Under the pieces are notes generated by a model. It worked only from the letters and a program-made list of their open reading frames with translations, had not been told where the DNA came from and did no database searches. From Burkholderiales bacterium (GTDB lineage: Bacteria; Pseudomonadota; Gammaproteobacteria; Burkholderiales; Eutrophovitaceae): DNA of 64,000 nucleotides. This document shows positions 19,266-28,297 of this stretch, in pieces. The DNA lies in contig JAOEKQ010000005.1 of the NCBI GenBank assembly GCA_028379895.1, positions 1 through 64,000 of the forward strand, in the 5' to 3' direction. The number at the start of each line of letters is the position of its first letter. Position 1 is the first letter of the stretch. Position numbers and translations under genes: made by a program.

Positions 19266-20291
19266 TTGTTGGAAGATAGTTTGGCAGAAACCGCGGAGGA
19301 TGTTTCGCGTATCGCATTTGGATTCATGGCATCAAAAGCACTGTTTGCAGGTTTGCACATTGATGTCTTCACTCTACTTGCTAGCGGTTCAAAAACTTCA
19401 GCACAAATCTCGGAAGAAGCTAAAGTTCCTATCAACAGGGTCACCACACTGATGACCGCACTGAACAGCATCGGCTTAGTCGAAAGAGACAAAGGAGAAA
19501 TTTACTCAAACTCCCCCGGTGCTGAATCCTTTCTATCAAAAGGTGCTAAGTACGAGTTCGGAGATTATTTACGCTATCAAATTGATCAACAAATGTATCC
19601 TTTTCTAGGGCAATTGAATGAAGTTTTGGATGGCTCACTAGCTCCTGACGCAGTCGACTCTTATCAACACTGGATGAATGATGCGGAGCAAGCCTCGATT
19701 TATTGTGACGCTCAGCATTCAGGATCTCTAGGGCCAGGACGCACATTATGCCGACTCGTAGATCTCAGTGAAGCGGAGACTTTACTTGACGTCGGTGGCG
19801 GAACCGGGGCGATGAGCATTCGACTCCTTGAAGAATTTCCGACACTAGTATCAACCATTATTGATTTCCCTAATGTCGCGGAAATCGGCTGGAAATTTAT
19901 ATCCGAGGCAAAAATGGTAGACCGAATTCGTTATATCCCATCAAATGCATTGACAACACAATGGCCAAAAGAACAAGGCGCCATATTGATGTCGTACTTG
20001 TTTAGCGGAATACCGGGAACTGAGGTACCGAGGCTCATTGAATACGCATTTGAATGTTTGGAGCCAGGTGGAAACTTTATAATTCACGACTTCATGGTTA
20101 AAGACAATCGATCTGGACCACCTATGGCAGCCCTTTGGCAGCTACAACATATGGCCTTCACTCCCGATGCACGTTCGGTTACTCCTGGCTGGCTGCGTAC
20201 CCGTTTAAATGAAGTTGGATTTGTAGATATCGAAGAAGATGAAATGATTCCGGGACTCACCAAACTCATTCACGCTCGAAAGCCAAAGTAG
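19266..20291 (+). CDS. SAM-dependent O-methyltransferase (acetylserotonin/CrtF-like)
   Basis: 341 residues with the two-domain plan of the O-methyltransferase 2 family: an N-terminal winged-helix dimerisation domain (LASGSKTSAQISEEAKVPINRVTTLM) and a C-terminal SAM domain with LLDVGGGTGAMSIRLLEEFP near residue 175 and EPGGNFIIHDFM near 275. Starts at TTG with GGGGAG about 8 bases upstream; the first ATG is 21 codons inside the fold. It lies between two tRNA-Arg genes. The acceptor substrate is unknown. Confidence 0.85.
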   Translation: MLEDSLAETAEDVSRIAFGFMASKALFAGLHIDVFTLLASGSKTSAQISEEAKVPINRVTTLMTALNSIGLVERDKGEIYSNSPGAESFLSKGAKYEFGDYLRYQIDQQMYPFLGQLNEVLDGSLAPDAVDSYQHWMNDAEQASIYCDAQHSGSLGPGRTLCRLVDLSEAETLLDVGGGTGAMSIRLLEEFPTLVSTIIDFPNVAEIGWKFISEAKMVDRIRYIPSNALTTQWPKEQGAILMSYLFSGIPGTEVPRLIEYAFECLEPGGNFIIHDFMVKDNRSGPPMAALWQLQHMAFTPDARSVTPGWLRTRLNEVGFVDIEEDEMIPGLTKLIHARKPK

Positions 20292-20356
20292 CACTGTGAT
20301 TAAATTAACGATCTGGATCTCCGGATTTAAACTCGTTAATTAGAGGCGAAAACAAA

Positions 20357-20433
20357 TGGCGCGCCCGGCACGATTCGAACGTGCGACCCCATGCTTCGTA
20401 GGCATGTACTCTATCCAGCTGAGCTACGGGCGC
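20357..20433 (-). tRNA. tRNA-Arg (anticodon ACG)
   Basis: A 77-base minus-strand tRNA with encoded CCA. The acceptor is GCGCCCG/CGGGCGC, the anticodon stem CATGC/GCATG and the loop CTACGAA gives anticodon ACG. The T-arm is GCACG-TTCGAAT-CGTGC. It is close in sequence to the other tRNA-Arg at 18999-19075, and the two may descend from a tandem pair. Confidence 0.96.
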
Positions 20434-20546
20434 GTAATTGAGGGACGGATTATAACAAAATCAATCTCTAGCGTGCTCACTGTGTCATGAATTTATCAAC
20501 CCACTTGCGTTAAAATGCTGCGTCGGCAAATAATAGTATTGAATTA

Positions 20547-21797
20547 ATGGCTTTAATTGTACAAAAATATGGTGGTACTTCGGTAGGGACAACCGACCGA
20601 ATAAAAAACGTTGCTCAACGCGTTGCCAAATGGAAGCACGCGGGTCATGACGTTTTGGTAGTTGTATCTGCCATGTCCGGGGAAACTAACCGACTTATTG
20701 AGTTGGCACACACCATCCAAGCCCAACCTGACCCTAAAGAACTAGATGTAGTTTGTTCGACTGGAGAACAAGTAACCATCGGCCTGTTGGCAATGGCATT
20801 GATTGACTTAGGCGTTCCCGCAACATCTTACACTGGGGCGCAGATTCGAGTCCTCACAGATAGCGCACACAATAAAGCAAGGATTCTAGAAATCGACAAA
20901 GAACGATTAGAAAGCGATCTTAGCTCGGGTAAGGTGATTGTTGTCGCTGGATTTCAGGGAGTTGATGCAGATAACAAGATCACCACTTTAGGACGAGGTG
21001 GGTCAGATACGTCTGGCGTTGCCATAGCTGCGGCACTCGGCGCAGAAGAGTGTCAGATATACACTGATGTTGATGGTGTCTACACAACAGATCCTCGACT
21101 AGTGCCCAGCGCGCGTAGGCTGAGCACAGTCACTTTTGAGGAAATGCTTGAGATGGCAAGCTTAGGATCAAAAGTATTACAAATTCGCTCAGTCGAATTT
21201 GCTGGAAAGTATCGAGTTAGGCTTCGCGTTTTATCTAGCCTAACAGACCCAAATCTTTCGATTGAGGATGAAGCTCAATCAGGAACACTAATTACATTTG
21301 AGGATGATGGCACTATGGAAGCCGCACTAGTTTCTGGTATTGCATTTAATCGTGACGAAGCGAAGATTACCGTACTCGGAGTGCCCGATACACCCGGGAT
21401 AGCCTTCAAAATTCTTGACCCGATAGCGAGGGCAAATATTGAGGTTGATGTGATTGTTCAAAATATCAGCACTGATGGAAAAACAGATTTCTCATTCACG
21501 GTGCATCGCAAAGACTTAGAAAAAACCCTAAAGCTACTAAAGCCAGTTCAAGACGTAATTGGTGCACGAGATCTCGTTAGTGACGATAAAATTTGTAAGT
21601 TAGGTTTGGTTGGTGTTGGGATGCGTTCCCATGGGGGCGTGGCGAGTAAAATGTTTGCCGCTTTATCCGAAGAAGGCGTAAATATACAAATGATCTCGAC
21701 TTCAGAAATCAAGATCACAGTGGTTATAGACGAGAAATATATGGAGCTCGCTGTAAGATCGTTGCATCAAGTCTTCGATCTTGGACAATCGCAGTAG
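20547..21797 (+). CDS. lysC: Aspartokinase (monofunctional, ACT-regulated)
   Basis: Aspartate kinase, first step of the lysine/threonine/methionine pathway; 416 residues, the length of the alpha-type enzyme. The kinase domain begins VQKYGGTSVGTTDRIKNVA and contains TLGRGGSDTSGVAIAA and TDVDGVYTTDPR. Two ACT domains follow from about residue 265 (ITVLGVPDTPGIAFKI and VGVGMRSHGGVASKMF). It is likely feedback regulated by lysine and/or threonine. A tRNA-Ser follows 60 bp downstream. Confidence 0.96.
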   Translation: MALIVQKYGGTSVGTTDRIKNVAQRVAKWKHAGHDVLVVVSAMSGETNRLIELAHTIQAQPDPKELDVVCSTGEQVTIGLLAMALIDLGVPATSYTGAQIRVLTDSAHNKARILEIDKERLESDLSSGKVIVVAGFQGVDADNKITTLGRGGSDTSGVAIAAALGAEECQIYTDVDGVYTTDPRLVPSARRLSTVTFEEMLEMASLGSKVLQIRSVEFAGKYRVRLRVLSSLTDPNLSIEDEAQSGTLITFEDDGTMEAALVSGIAFNRDEAKITVLGVPDTPGIAFKILDPIARANIEVDVIVQNISTDGKTDFSFTVHRKDLEKTLKLLKPVQDVIGARDLVSDDKICKLGLVGVGMRSHGGVASKMFAALSEEGVNIQMISTSEIKITVVIDEKYMELAVRSLHQVFDLGQSQ

Positions 21798-21857
21798 ATA
21801 CAAGAAACACTTTCAACTAGAATACACGCTCTCGGCGCACTATCAGTGTCGCCGAAC

Positions 21858-21950
21858 GGAGAGTTGGCCGAGCGGCTGAAGGCGCTCCCCTGCTAAGGGA
21901 GTATAGGGTTTATAGCCCTATCGAGGGTTCGAATCCCTCACTCTCCGCCA
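21858..21950 (+). tRNA. tRNA-Ser (anticodon GCT)
   Basis: A 93-base class II tRNA with encoded CCA. The acceptor GGAGAGT pairs with ACTCTCC, the anticodon stem is CTCCC/GGGAG with loop CTGCTAA (anticodon GCT), and a long variable arm (TAGGGTTTATAGCCCTA) is present. Its 3' end is duplicated at 28298-28326, which marks it as an integration site. Confidence 0.97.
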
Positions 21951-21959
21951 CCCTATTTT
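21931..21959 (+). repeat. Left attachment repeat in the tRNA-Ser 3' end (attL-like)
   Basis: These 29 bases cover the 3' half of the tRNA-Ser T-arm, the acceptor end, CCA and nine bases beyond. They are repeated exactly at 28298-28326 in the same orientation. Integration at the 3' end of a tRNA with duplication of that end is the usual mark of tyrosine-integrase islands. The stretch enclosed is about 6.4 kb. Confidence 0.85.
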
Positions 21960-22011
21960 TATTTAATTTAATATATATAAATCAATAGGTTATAAGGGTA
22001 AGAATTTGGGG

Positions 22012-22119
22012 TGTGTAACATGTCTGTGTAACCAATTTGTACCCTTTATTCCACCCCTAAACACCCCGGGGGGAGGGCTAACACAGGGTAATGTTATCTA
22101 TAGGTAGCTTGGGAGATAC
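22012..22119. repeat. Dispersed repeat copy R1 (arm-site-like repeats plus module C)
   Basis: It begins with three short direct repeats: TGTGTAAC at 22012 and 22025 and TTTGTACC at 22036. Module C follows (22057-22119: CTAAACACCCCGGGG... to TAGCTTGGGAGATAC). Module C recurs at 23287, 25633 and 28423, and in part near 32970. The short direct repeats beside the tRNA end look like integrase arm sites; that is an inference. Confidence 0.75.
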
Positions 22120-22148
22120 AAAAAAGCCACTAAAAAATAATAGTGGCT
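22120..22148 (-). terminator. Terminator of the carbonic anhydrase gene
   Basis: An 8-bp perfect stem, AGCCACTA (22125-22132) and TAGTGGCT (22141-22148), with an 8-base loop. On the minus strand it is followed by six T bases. The T-run abuts the end of module C, so the repeat begins just where this gene's transcript ends. Confidence 0.8.
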
Positions 22149-22179
22149 ATAACCTTGTTTTCTAAAGTTAGGTGAGTGT

Positions 22180-22761
22180 CTAGGTAGCTTTTCCGATTTC
22201 AGTCGCCTCCGATACCTCGTTTAACTGCCCCGTCTTGCAGTCATAAATATATCCATATATTGGAATATCCTTGGGAACCATTGGGTTGTTTCTTATCCTT
22301 TGAACATCCTCAACAACACTCTCGGCGTTATCTTTAAACGTTAACCAATTCACATATTTGCCATCGCTAGTACCTCCGCCAGCATTGCTATCGTGCCAGC
22401 CTGACGCATCCACAGATGCTGTTTTTAAGCTACCAGAGAGTAAATTACCCATAATTTCATTGTCAAATAACTCCATCCCACAGTCTGTGTGGTGTATGAC
22501 AAACCACTCTTTGGTCCCGAGGAGCTTATATGAAATCACTAGTGATCTAATGGCATCATCACTAGCCCTGCCACCAGCGTTCCGTATTACATGCGCATCT
22601 CCCTCAGCGAGACCGGCGTATTTAGCAGGATCTAGCCTCGCATCCATGCAAGTTAGAACTGCAAATTGCCTTCCAGGAGGTAGAGGTAATAACCCTTTTT
22701 CCCCAAAACTCTCCACATATTTGGCATTTGCAGATTTAATTTCATTGACTACGTTACTCAT
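22180..22761 (-). CDS. Beta-class carbonic anhydrase
   Basis: 193 residues. The zinc ligands of beta-carbonic anhydrases are visible: Cys38 and the Asp40/Arg42 dyad in LTCMDARLD, and His91 and Cys94 in [25 protein letters not shown] is the conserved segment between them. It interconverts CO2 and bicarbonate; there is no signal peptide, so it is cytoplasmic. It is the first gene inside the tRNA-Ser island and is followed by its own hairpin and repeat R1. Confidence 0.9.
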   Translation of the reverse strand: MSNVVNEIKSANAKYVESFGEKGLLPLPPGRQFAVLTCMDARLDPAKYAGLAEGDAHVIRNAGGRASDDAIRSLVISYKLLGTKEWFVIHHTDCGMELFDNEIMGNLLSGSLKTASVDASGWHDSNAGGGTSDGKYVNWLTFKDNAESVVEDVQRIRNNPMVPKDIPIYGYIYDCKTGQLNEVSEATEIGKAT

Positions 22762-23073
22762 TTAATTCTCCATGTTTTAGCCAATTTGATAGGTATCAGG
22801 GTTTGGCAATTGGAATAAATCCACCCAAAAAATACTTGCATTCAACATGAGAGAGTCCATTTGTTAGCTTGAAACAGCTCACATCCGATTTCTCGAAACC
22901 ACCTTACCTGGACCGGCAGGTTGGCTTGGTCTCCCAAGTCTTAATGCGTGGGCGAAGACTACCCAATATTGGTGGAGAAGATAAATACTATTTTTTTATA
23001 ACTAAATTACTTTTAGTTTGATCTCATCTAAATAACTTCATGAGTTCACGAGTAAAGCTCAGTAAACCAGATT
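22762..23073. other. Intergenic region without recognised gene
   Basis: No convincing reading frame or RNA gene is seen. The carbonic anhydrase promoter is presumably near 22770-22830. The stretch leads into repeat R2. Confidence 0.5.
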
Positions 23074-23360
23074 CCAGAAGCCATTCAATTGCCACACCGC
23101 TGCCCTTCTACAACCACATCACGTAGTTAATCTAACCACTCCTCCCTGCTTCCTAGGGAACCTCAGGCAGTCTAAATGTCGGTCTAGCAGCGATCGATAT
23201 GCTTCTCCAGAGGCATGGACTGTACTGGGGTCCTCACCTTTTTTTGATTATCTAATTAGGAAGACTAGATGTATTTCTGATGAGAGCTAAACACCCCGGG
23301 GGAGGGTCTACACAGGGTTACGTGGTCTATAGCTAGCTTGGGAGATACAGAAAAGGCGTC
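23074..23360. repeat. Dispersed repeat copy R2 (modules B and C)
   Basis: Module B runs from 23074 (CCAGAAGCCATTCAATTGCC) to about 23285 (TATTTCTGATGAGA). It is closely matched at 32756-32968 and in part at 25533-25632. Module C follows at 23287-23348. The sequence after it (AAAAGGCGTCA) matches the terminator arm behind copy R4, although no hairpin or gene remains here. R2 thus looks like a cassette end whose gene was lost. Confidence 0.78.
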
Positions 23361-23667
23361 ACACCGAACATCAGTATTGAATTTGATCGGAGCAACTCCA
23401 GGCCTACTGAGAATAAAATACTTAATCTATCAACCTCGGCAGTATATCCAGTAAAAAACCAATACTGCATCAGGACTTATTTGTTCTATCGAAAATCATG
23501 TGTAGCCTTGGACGTTAAAATCTAATTTTTTAAAGATTTTGCGAATTAGTAATGCGTTGTTGATCATTGCCAAGAAGAAAAGTTTTCGCTAATATTTTGA
23601 GAACAATATGAACTGAGTTTAGTCAACTTAAACGAATTATTCCCTTGAACATCAGAGAGTCATAATA
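23361..23667. other. Intergenic region without recognised gene
   Basis: About 300 bases between repeat R2 and the next gene. Minus-strand frames are broken by stops, so if a gene once lay here it has decayed. It presumably carries the promoter of the downstream exported protein. Confidence 0.4.
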
Positions 23668-25371
23668 ATGAGAAATTTTTTAAATTTTATATTCCCTGTT
23701 TTGGTTTCCGTTTTGTATTCAAATGCAGCTTTATCGCAGGAGCAACAATATCAGCCAAATGATCTTGTAGTACTTTTTTCTAAAGTTTCTGACTTAAAAA
23801 CCACGCAAAATCTCAAAGGTGACATCGTTTTTTCAGATTCGGTTATAGCGGCTGTAGAAACAACCTCCACATTAGAATACTGCAACGTATGGTACACAGA
23901 TGATTTTCAGCATCTTTCTGCAGAGATGGCAGAAAGAATTTTTGACATCAAAATACGAGAAACATTCGGTTCGCTTAACACTGCTTACAACGGGGCACTC
24001 GTGTCAAAAAGCTGCGGAGTCGAAAGCGATGGAGTGTTCATAGTCCGGGGGGGCGAAACCGATATTCTTTTTCTACAATACAAAGCAGTCAGTGCTGTGA
24101 ATTTTGAAGAATTTGAGCCTGTAGCAATCATTTCTGAAATTGAACTTCAAGAAGCTAAATCAAATTTGGAGCAGCAAGATATCGTGCAAAAGAACAAATT
24201 AGATGAACTTGGAAATCGCTATTTAGAATTATCTGAAAGTGCTATAAATTCACACCTGGGATCGATAAACCTCTCGTATCCTAAGAAAAATGAAAAGATT
24301 AAACTTTGCACTTTCAATATTTCGGGAGACGAAGCAGTGCCGTTTCTTCAATATCCCCTGATGGAACCGGATCAAACGTTTACAACGGGCTTGAGGCAAG
24401 CAATGAAGAATGCGGATACTGAATTTAATTCGCAAAGTCTATATCAAGGCACTTTTGATGATCTTGAAAAATTCTTTCAGCAATGGCAGATCGATTTTCG
24501 TGACTCCACTACCTGCAATACTTTCGTTGCATATCCGGTTCAATTATTAGAATTTACGAATGCAGCAAAAAGAATTAACGAAAACTTTTCTTATGAATTG
24601 AACGGTTTACTAGAGGTTAAAAACCTCCAGGAAGCTTGGGCGAAAAACAACGGATTCGCTTCATTTGCGGACAGCAAGTTCGCTGATGCCATCGGCGTGA
24701 ATGCTGAAGGCCTTAAAGCATTGCTAGATTTCGATGTCGATAGTCTTCAGAAATATAAGAACGTAGCGCAAGAGATGAATGAACTGGGGTACGCTGATGG
24801 GGAAAATTTATCCACGGTCATAAAATTTTTAAATGACAGGTCTACCGGGCTTCAAGATGGGATTACCGCACTAGAGGTTAAGCAAAAACGGGACGAAAAA
24901 GAGCGGCTTGCTGACGCACAAAGAGAAGAAGAGCGTCAACGACGCATTAAAGAAGCCCAACTTCAGAGAGCTGAGCGTATTGCCTCCGGCAATGGTGAAT
25001 TCACTCATTACGCTGATGGCAGTTGCGAAAAAGGAGATAACGAGACCTGCATTACAAAAGATGAGTTGCTAGCGCTTTGTAGTAAGGTAACCAGCTTTTA
25101 CAATCCAGGTTACGGAACGATCTTTAGCGCTGCGTCGATAATGGACTATAAGCTTAGGGAACTCGAGAAAAACATGGGGAAGAACGCCTATTCAGAAGCT
25201 GAAACTTATGTGAGCAAAGGTGGGGACTGCATCTTCAGCTTCAAGGCTTCTGGTACGGCCGGTGGGGACTACATTGACCGAACATATTATTGTAAGGTTA
25301 CTTCATTATTCGGAGAAGATGGAAGCTTTGGTACCATGAGCCTGGATAGTCTCTCTTGTTCTTATCGTTAA
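23668..25371 (+). CDS. Large predicted exported protein of unknown function
   Basis: 567 residues. A clear signal peptide (NFLNFIFPVLVSVLYSNAALS, cleaved before QEQQ). The mature part has no recognised domain. Around residues 410-440 lies a highly charged, coiled-coil-like helix (KQKRDEKERLADAQREEERQ), and the C-terminal 130 residues contain five or more cysteines (for example CEKGDNETC), suggesting a disulfide-bonded domain. Inside the tRNA-Ser island, preceded by R2 and followed by R3. Confidence 0.7.
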   Translation: MRNFLNFIFPVLVSVLYSNAALSQEQQYQPNDLVVLFSKVSDLKTTQNLKGDIVFSDSVIAAVETTSTLEYCNVWYTDDFQHLSAEMAERIFDIKIRETFGSLNTAYNGALVSKSCGVESDGVFIVRGGETDILFLQYKAVSAVNFEEFEPVAIISEIELQEAKSNLEQQDIVQKNKLDELGNRYLELSESAINSHLGSINLSYPKKNEKIKLCTFNISGDEAVPFLQYPLMEPDQTFTTGLRQAMKNADTEFNSQSLYQGTFDDLEKFFQQWQIDFRDSTTCNTFVAYPVQLLEFTNAAKRINENFSYELNGLLEVKNLQEAWAKNNGFASFADSKFADAIGVNAEGLKALLDFDVDSLQKYKNVAQEMNELGYADGENLSTVIKFLNDRSTGLQDGITALEVKQKRDEKERLADAQREEERQRRIKEAQLQRAERIASGNGEFTHYADGSCEKGDNETCITKDELLALCSKVTSFYNPGYGTIFSAASIMDYKLRELEKNMGKNAYSEAETYVSKGGDCIFSFKASGTAGGDYIDRTYYCKVTSLFGEDGSFGTMSLDSLSCSYR

Positions 25372-25532
25372 ACCCGTAATGGAAGTCGAGCTCCACGGAA
25401 TAAAGACTATGAAACGATTAATTAGTAGCGACCGCTTTTAAACTCATTGGTAACTCCCTTAGGCGATGAAGAGTTCAGTCGCCTCGATAATAGTGTTCAC
25501 TTCGAGAACGTTGGGATGACTTTTCCGGTTAT

Positions 25533-25694
25533 GTAGCGATCGGGCCTCACTCCTCCAGAGGCATGGACTTTTCTGGGGTTCTCACCTTTTTTATTATCTA
25601 AAGTAGGAAGACTAGAACTATTTCTATGCAAGCTAAACACCCCGGGGGATGGTCTACAAAGGCTTACGTTATCTATAGGTAGCTTGGGAGATAC
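25533..25694. repeat. Dispersed repeat copy R3 (partial module B plus module C)
   Basis: 25533-25632 matches the second half of module B (TAGCGATCG, CTCCAGAGGCATGGACT, GGGGTTCTCACCTTTTTT and AGGAAGACTAGA). 25633-25694 is module C. It ends 11 bases from the stop codon of the minus-strand gene at 25706. Short reading frames across it are repeat-derived and not supported as genes. Confidence 0.75.
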
Positions 25695-25705
25695 AAAAAA
25701 TGACC

Positions 25706-26113
25706 TCAATGGTGAGACACACGTGTGCAAAATCCCTCGGTGTAATTATTACCAATCAGTTCCTCAGAGCCATTCATCACATCCGCGCTCCAAGTGAACG
25801 AAAAAGAGGACGCAGGGTTCTCTAAATACGGATCAAAGTCTTTCAACCATAGTCTCACGCTGTAGTCATCATCTTCAGAGGAAGCGTAGAACTCGCTTCG
25901 ATCAGGAGGTGTATCGGTAAAAATAGTAACCTCATCTAGAAAATAGACTTTTTTCTGTGATAGATTGATCACCATAAACCCATGATCCCAAGTGTCGCAA
26001 TCGTACTTTAATAGATGATCTTCACCTAAAGCTTGATTTACCTGAGTCACAACATACAGCATCAAAAAAACTCCGCCGCAGAAAAGTGTCCGTAACAAAT
26101 ATAATTTTCCCAT
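25706..26113 (-). CDS. Predicted exported protein of unknown function
   Basis: 135 residues with an N-terminal hydrophobic segment (LYLLRTLFCGGVFLMLYVVTQ) that acts as signal peptide or anchor, then a compact domain with HLLKYDCDTWDHGFMVINLSQKKVYFLDE and two further cysteine positions. No known family recognised. Its stop lies directly beside repeat copy R3. Confidence 0.6.
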   Translation of the reverse strand: MGKLYLLRTLFCGGVFLMLYVVTQVNQALGEDHLLKYDCDTWDHGFMVINLSQKKVYFLDEVTIFTDTPPDRSEFYASSEDDDYSVRLWLKDFDPYLENPASSFSFTWSADVMNGSEELIGNNYTEGFCTRVSHH

Positions 26114-26241
26114 CTAACATGATTTTATTTAATTTGAGTTTAAAAAGTAATTAAAATATGAAAACTATCTATGATGATAAACAAGCAACTCAAATTTTCG
26201 TTATATGTTGTTTAAATTAACCCTAACCACAGAAAGCAGTT

Positions 26242-26616
26242 ATGCCGATTTCAAAAATCTTAGCGTTTTGCTCATTAATACTCGTTAATAGTTTTTCTCA
26301 TGCTGAAGATATCACGACAGTAACTGCAGATGAACTTGCAAGGGCGTGGAGTAATAATCAACTCGCAGCCGAATTGAAGTATTCAAAGAAACCACTGCAG
26401 CTAACAGGTATGGTAGATAGAATTAGCAGTTCTGGCGATAGGTACTATGTTGCCTTAGATGCGGCGGGCACTTTTTTAGGGATTAGTGTTTATGTTAGGT
26501 CGGACGCACTCGCCAAAGTTGCTGAATTACAAAAGGGCCAAACTATCACTATGTATTGTGAAAACTTTGAAGATGTCATTTCGTATCAGTGCCATAATGG
26601 CTATGTGGTGGACTAA
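26242..26616 (+). CDS. Exported OB-fold (tRNA_anti-like) protein
   Basis: 124 residues. A signal peptide ends near SHA-EDITT. The rest matches the plan of tRNA_anti-like OB-fold proteins: TADELARAWSNNQLAAELKY, then LQLTGMVDRISSSGDRYYVAL and KGQTITMYCENF. Two C-terminal cysteines could pair. Members are widespread small envelope proteins without a firm function. It is first in a run with the two lipoprotein genes that follow. Confidence 0.72.
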   Translation: MPISKILAFCSLILVNSFSHAEDITTVTADELARAWSNNQLAAELKYSKKPLQLTGMVDRISSSGDRYYVALDAAGTFLGISVYVRSDALAKVAELQKGQTITMYCENFEDVISYQCHNGYVVD

Positions 26617-26674
26617 CTCTAAAATAAGATCAAGCCCACATTTGAATAACTCCGAGATATGCCCGCAACTTAAT

Positions 26675-27751
26675 GTGGTCAATAATAGGCTTACGTTTGT
26701 ATTTATTAGCCTTATGTTGCTGTCTAGCTGCGCATCTACGGAAGATTCAAAAAATACAAGCACATCAAATTACTCAAAAAAAAATGACGTAATCTTCGCG
26801 ACCGGGGAAGCGATCGCTGAAACCCGAGACGAGGCAATCGAAAAAGCACTTCTTAATGCGGTGAGAAAAGCCTCCGGAGTATTTATTAGCAGCGAACTAC
26901 AGGTTGAAAACGAAGAAATCCGTCGAAATAGACTGATACAGTATTCAGCGGGTTACATACGCGGCTTTGAAATTATCGAAGAGAAAAAAGAAAATACTAG
27001 TGTCTATATGTTGATTAACGCATCCATATCGCGCAGCGCACTCGTCGACTTTTACGCCGAATCATACCAAGAAGAGTCTGTCGCAATAGAAGGGGAGCAG
27101 GTATATCAATCAATAAAGCGTGAAGTCAATCGTCGGGGAGAGAGACTGTCAGTCTTACCTCAGATTTTCGATTCCTTTCCCGAGAATGCAATAATTCCAA
27201 AATTAGTGAGCCAGCAATCTCAATATACCGATGATCGAAATCTTTATATTGATATTCGTTGGGAAATATCCTGGTCTCAAACCTTCTTTGAAGCTCTATA
27301 CCAGTATGCGGTTGAATTCTCGGACACAAGCTGCGGCATGTACAGGGATCCCTATTACGGTTGGTTACCCAGCAGCCACGCTTGCGGTCAGATCAGCTTC
27401 ATCGGCGACAACTCGTCTTGGTGGAGCACGCAGTACGGCACTTCTTACGTATTTAACGACAGTACATTCACCGACGCCCTTTTGGGAGCAGTAGGAAACC
27501 GTGGGTATTACCAACAAGTTGGTTTGGAATTCGAATTTTTAAACGCAAACGATCAAATTATTACAAGCGCTTGTACAGATATTAATCTAAACACAGAGTC
27601 TGACGATGTGTTTATGATGATGGGCGGACATCGTGGTTTTTATACTTTCCACGATCGAAGTTTGACTGGTACGGTTCAAGTTAAAATAACTCAACCTGAC
27701 ATTATGAAAAATATCGTGAAAGCCACACCTAAAATTGTAACTAAATGCTGA
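26675..27751 (+). CDS. LPP20/FlgT-like predicted lipoprotein
   Basis: About 358 residues from the GTG at 26675, chosen because it gives a normal lipoprotein signal (FVFISLMLLSSC) with lipobox cysteine near residue 19. Longer in-frame starts overlap the previous gene. The segment FATGEAIAETRDEAIEKALLNAVRKASGVF resembles the N-domain of FlgT/LPP20 envelope proteins. The C-terminal half is aromatic and Ser/Gly-rich with four cysteines. The start is uncertain and the function unknown. Confidence 0.62.
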   Translation: MVNNRLTFVFISLMLLSSCASTEDSKNTSTSNYSKKNDVIFATGEAIAETRDEAIEKALLNAVRKASGVFISSELQVENEEIRRNRLIQYSAGYIRGFEIIEEKKENTSVYMLINASISRSALVDFYAESYQEESVAIEGEQVYQSIKREVNRRGERLSVLPQIFDSFPENAIIPKLVSQQSQYTDDRNLYIDIRWEISWSQTFFEALYQYAVEFSDTSCGMYRDPYYGWLPSSHACGQISFIGDNSSWWSTQYGTSYVFNDSTFTDALLGAVGNRGYYQQVGLEFEFLNANDQIITSACTDINLNTESDDVFMMMGGHRGFYTFHDRSLTGTVQVKITQPDIMKNIVKATPKIVTKC

Positions 27752-27759
27752 GGTTAAGA

Positions 27760-28269
27760 ATGGTTCAAAAATTATTTATCACTTGCATCTCATTTTTTCT
27801 GGTGGCCTGTGCTTCAAAATCAGATATTACTAACAACCCGCGAAATGAGGTTATCGAACGCTACTTTGTAGGCGGTTTTATTCAAGTTACTATCGAGGAT
27901 GACATATTAGAAACAATAACTAGCCAAGCGTCAGCCCCAGTAGTGGGAGATACACCTAGCGCAAAGTCAAACGCGGCCAAAGTTGCGGAGGCAAAAGCCA
28001 GACTGCAAATAGCAAAGATGCGTGAGACGCTAATAGAGTCTAGAGAGGAGATTTTAACAGAGTCGAGCACTAACGAACAAAGTACAGAAGGAAATGCCGT
28101 CATTGCTTCTAATACTGCTCAAAGAATTATTACCACCATAACTCAGAAAATTAATGCCATACAAAAAGGAGTTTTTGTAGTCCAAGAGAGTTTCGATATC
28201 ACAACGAATACTGTAACTGTTACCGTTCAGTCCGATCCAAAGATCAGCGAACTACTTCTCAAATATTAG
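27760..28269 (+). CDS. Small predicted lipoprotein
   Basis: About 169 residues with signal peptide MVQKLFITCISFFLVAC and lipobox LVAC-AS. I chose the ATG at 27760 because AGG is just upstream; an ATG at 27745 overlaps the previous stop. The mature part is alpha-helical and rich in Ala, Thr and Glu, ending VTVTVQSDPKISELL. It follows the LPP20/FlgT-like gene by 8 bp, so the two probably work together. It is the last gene before the right attachment repeat. Confidence 0.68.
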   Translation: MVQKLFITCISFFLVACASKSDITNNPRNEVIERYFVGGFIQVTIEDDILETITSQASAPVVGDTPSAKSNAAKVAEAKARLQIAKMRETLIESREEILTESSTNEQSTEGNAVIASNTAQRIITTITQKINAIQKGVFVVQESFDITTNTVTVTVQSDPKISELLLKY

Positions 28270-28297
28270 TTTAATAACGCTTGATTTCGTAAGGCAT

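Noticed and set aside
26486-26674. Longer N-terminus for the LPP20/FlgT-like lipoprotein
   Set aside because: It would overlap the previous gene by 131 bp and bury the lipoprotein signal far from the N-terminus.
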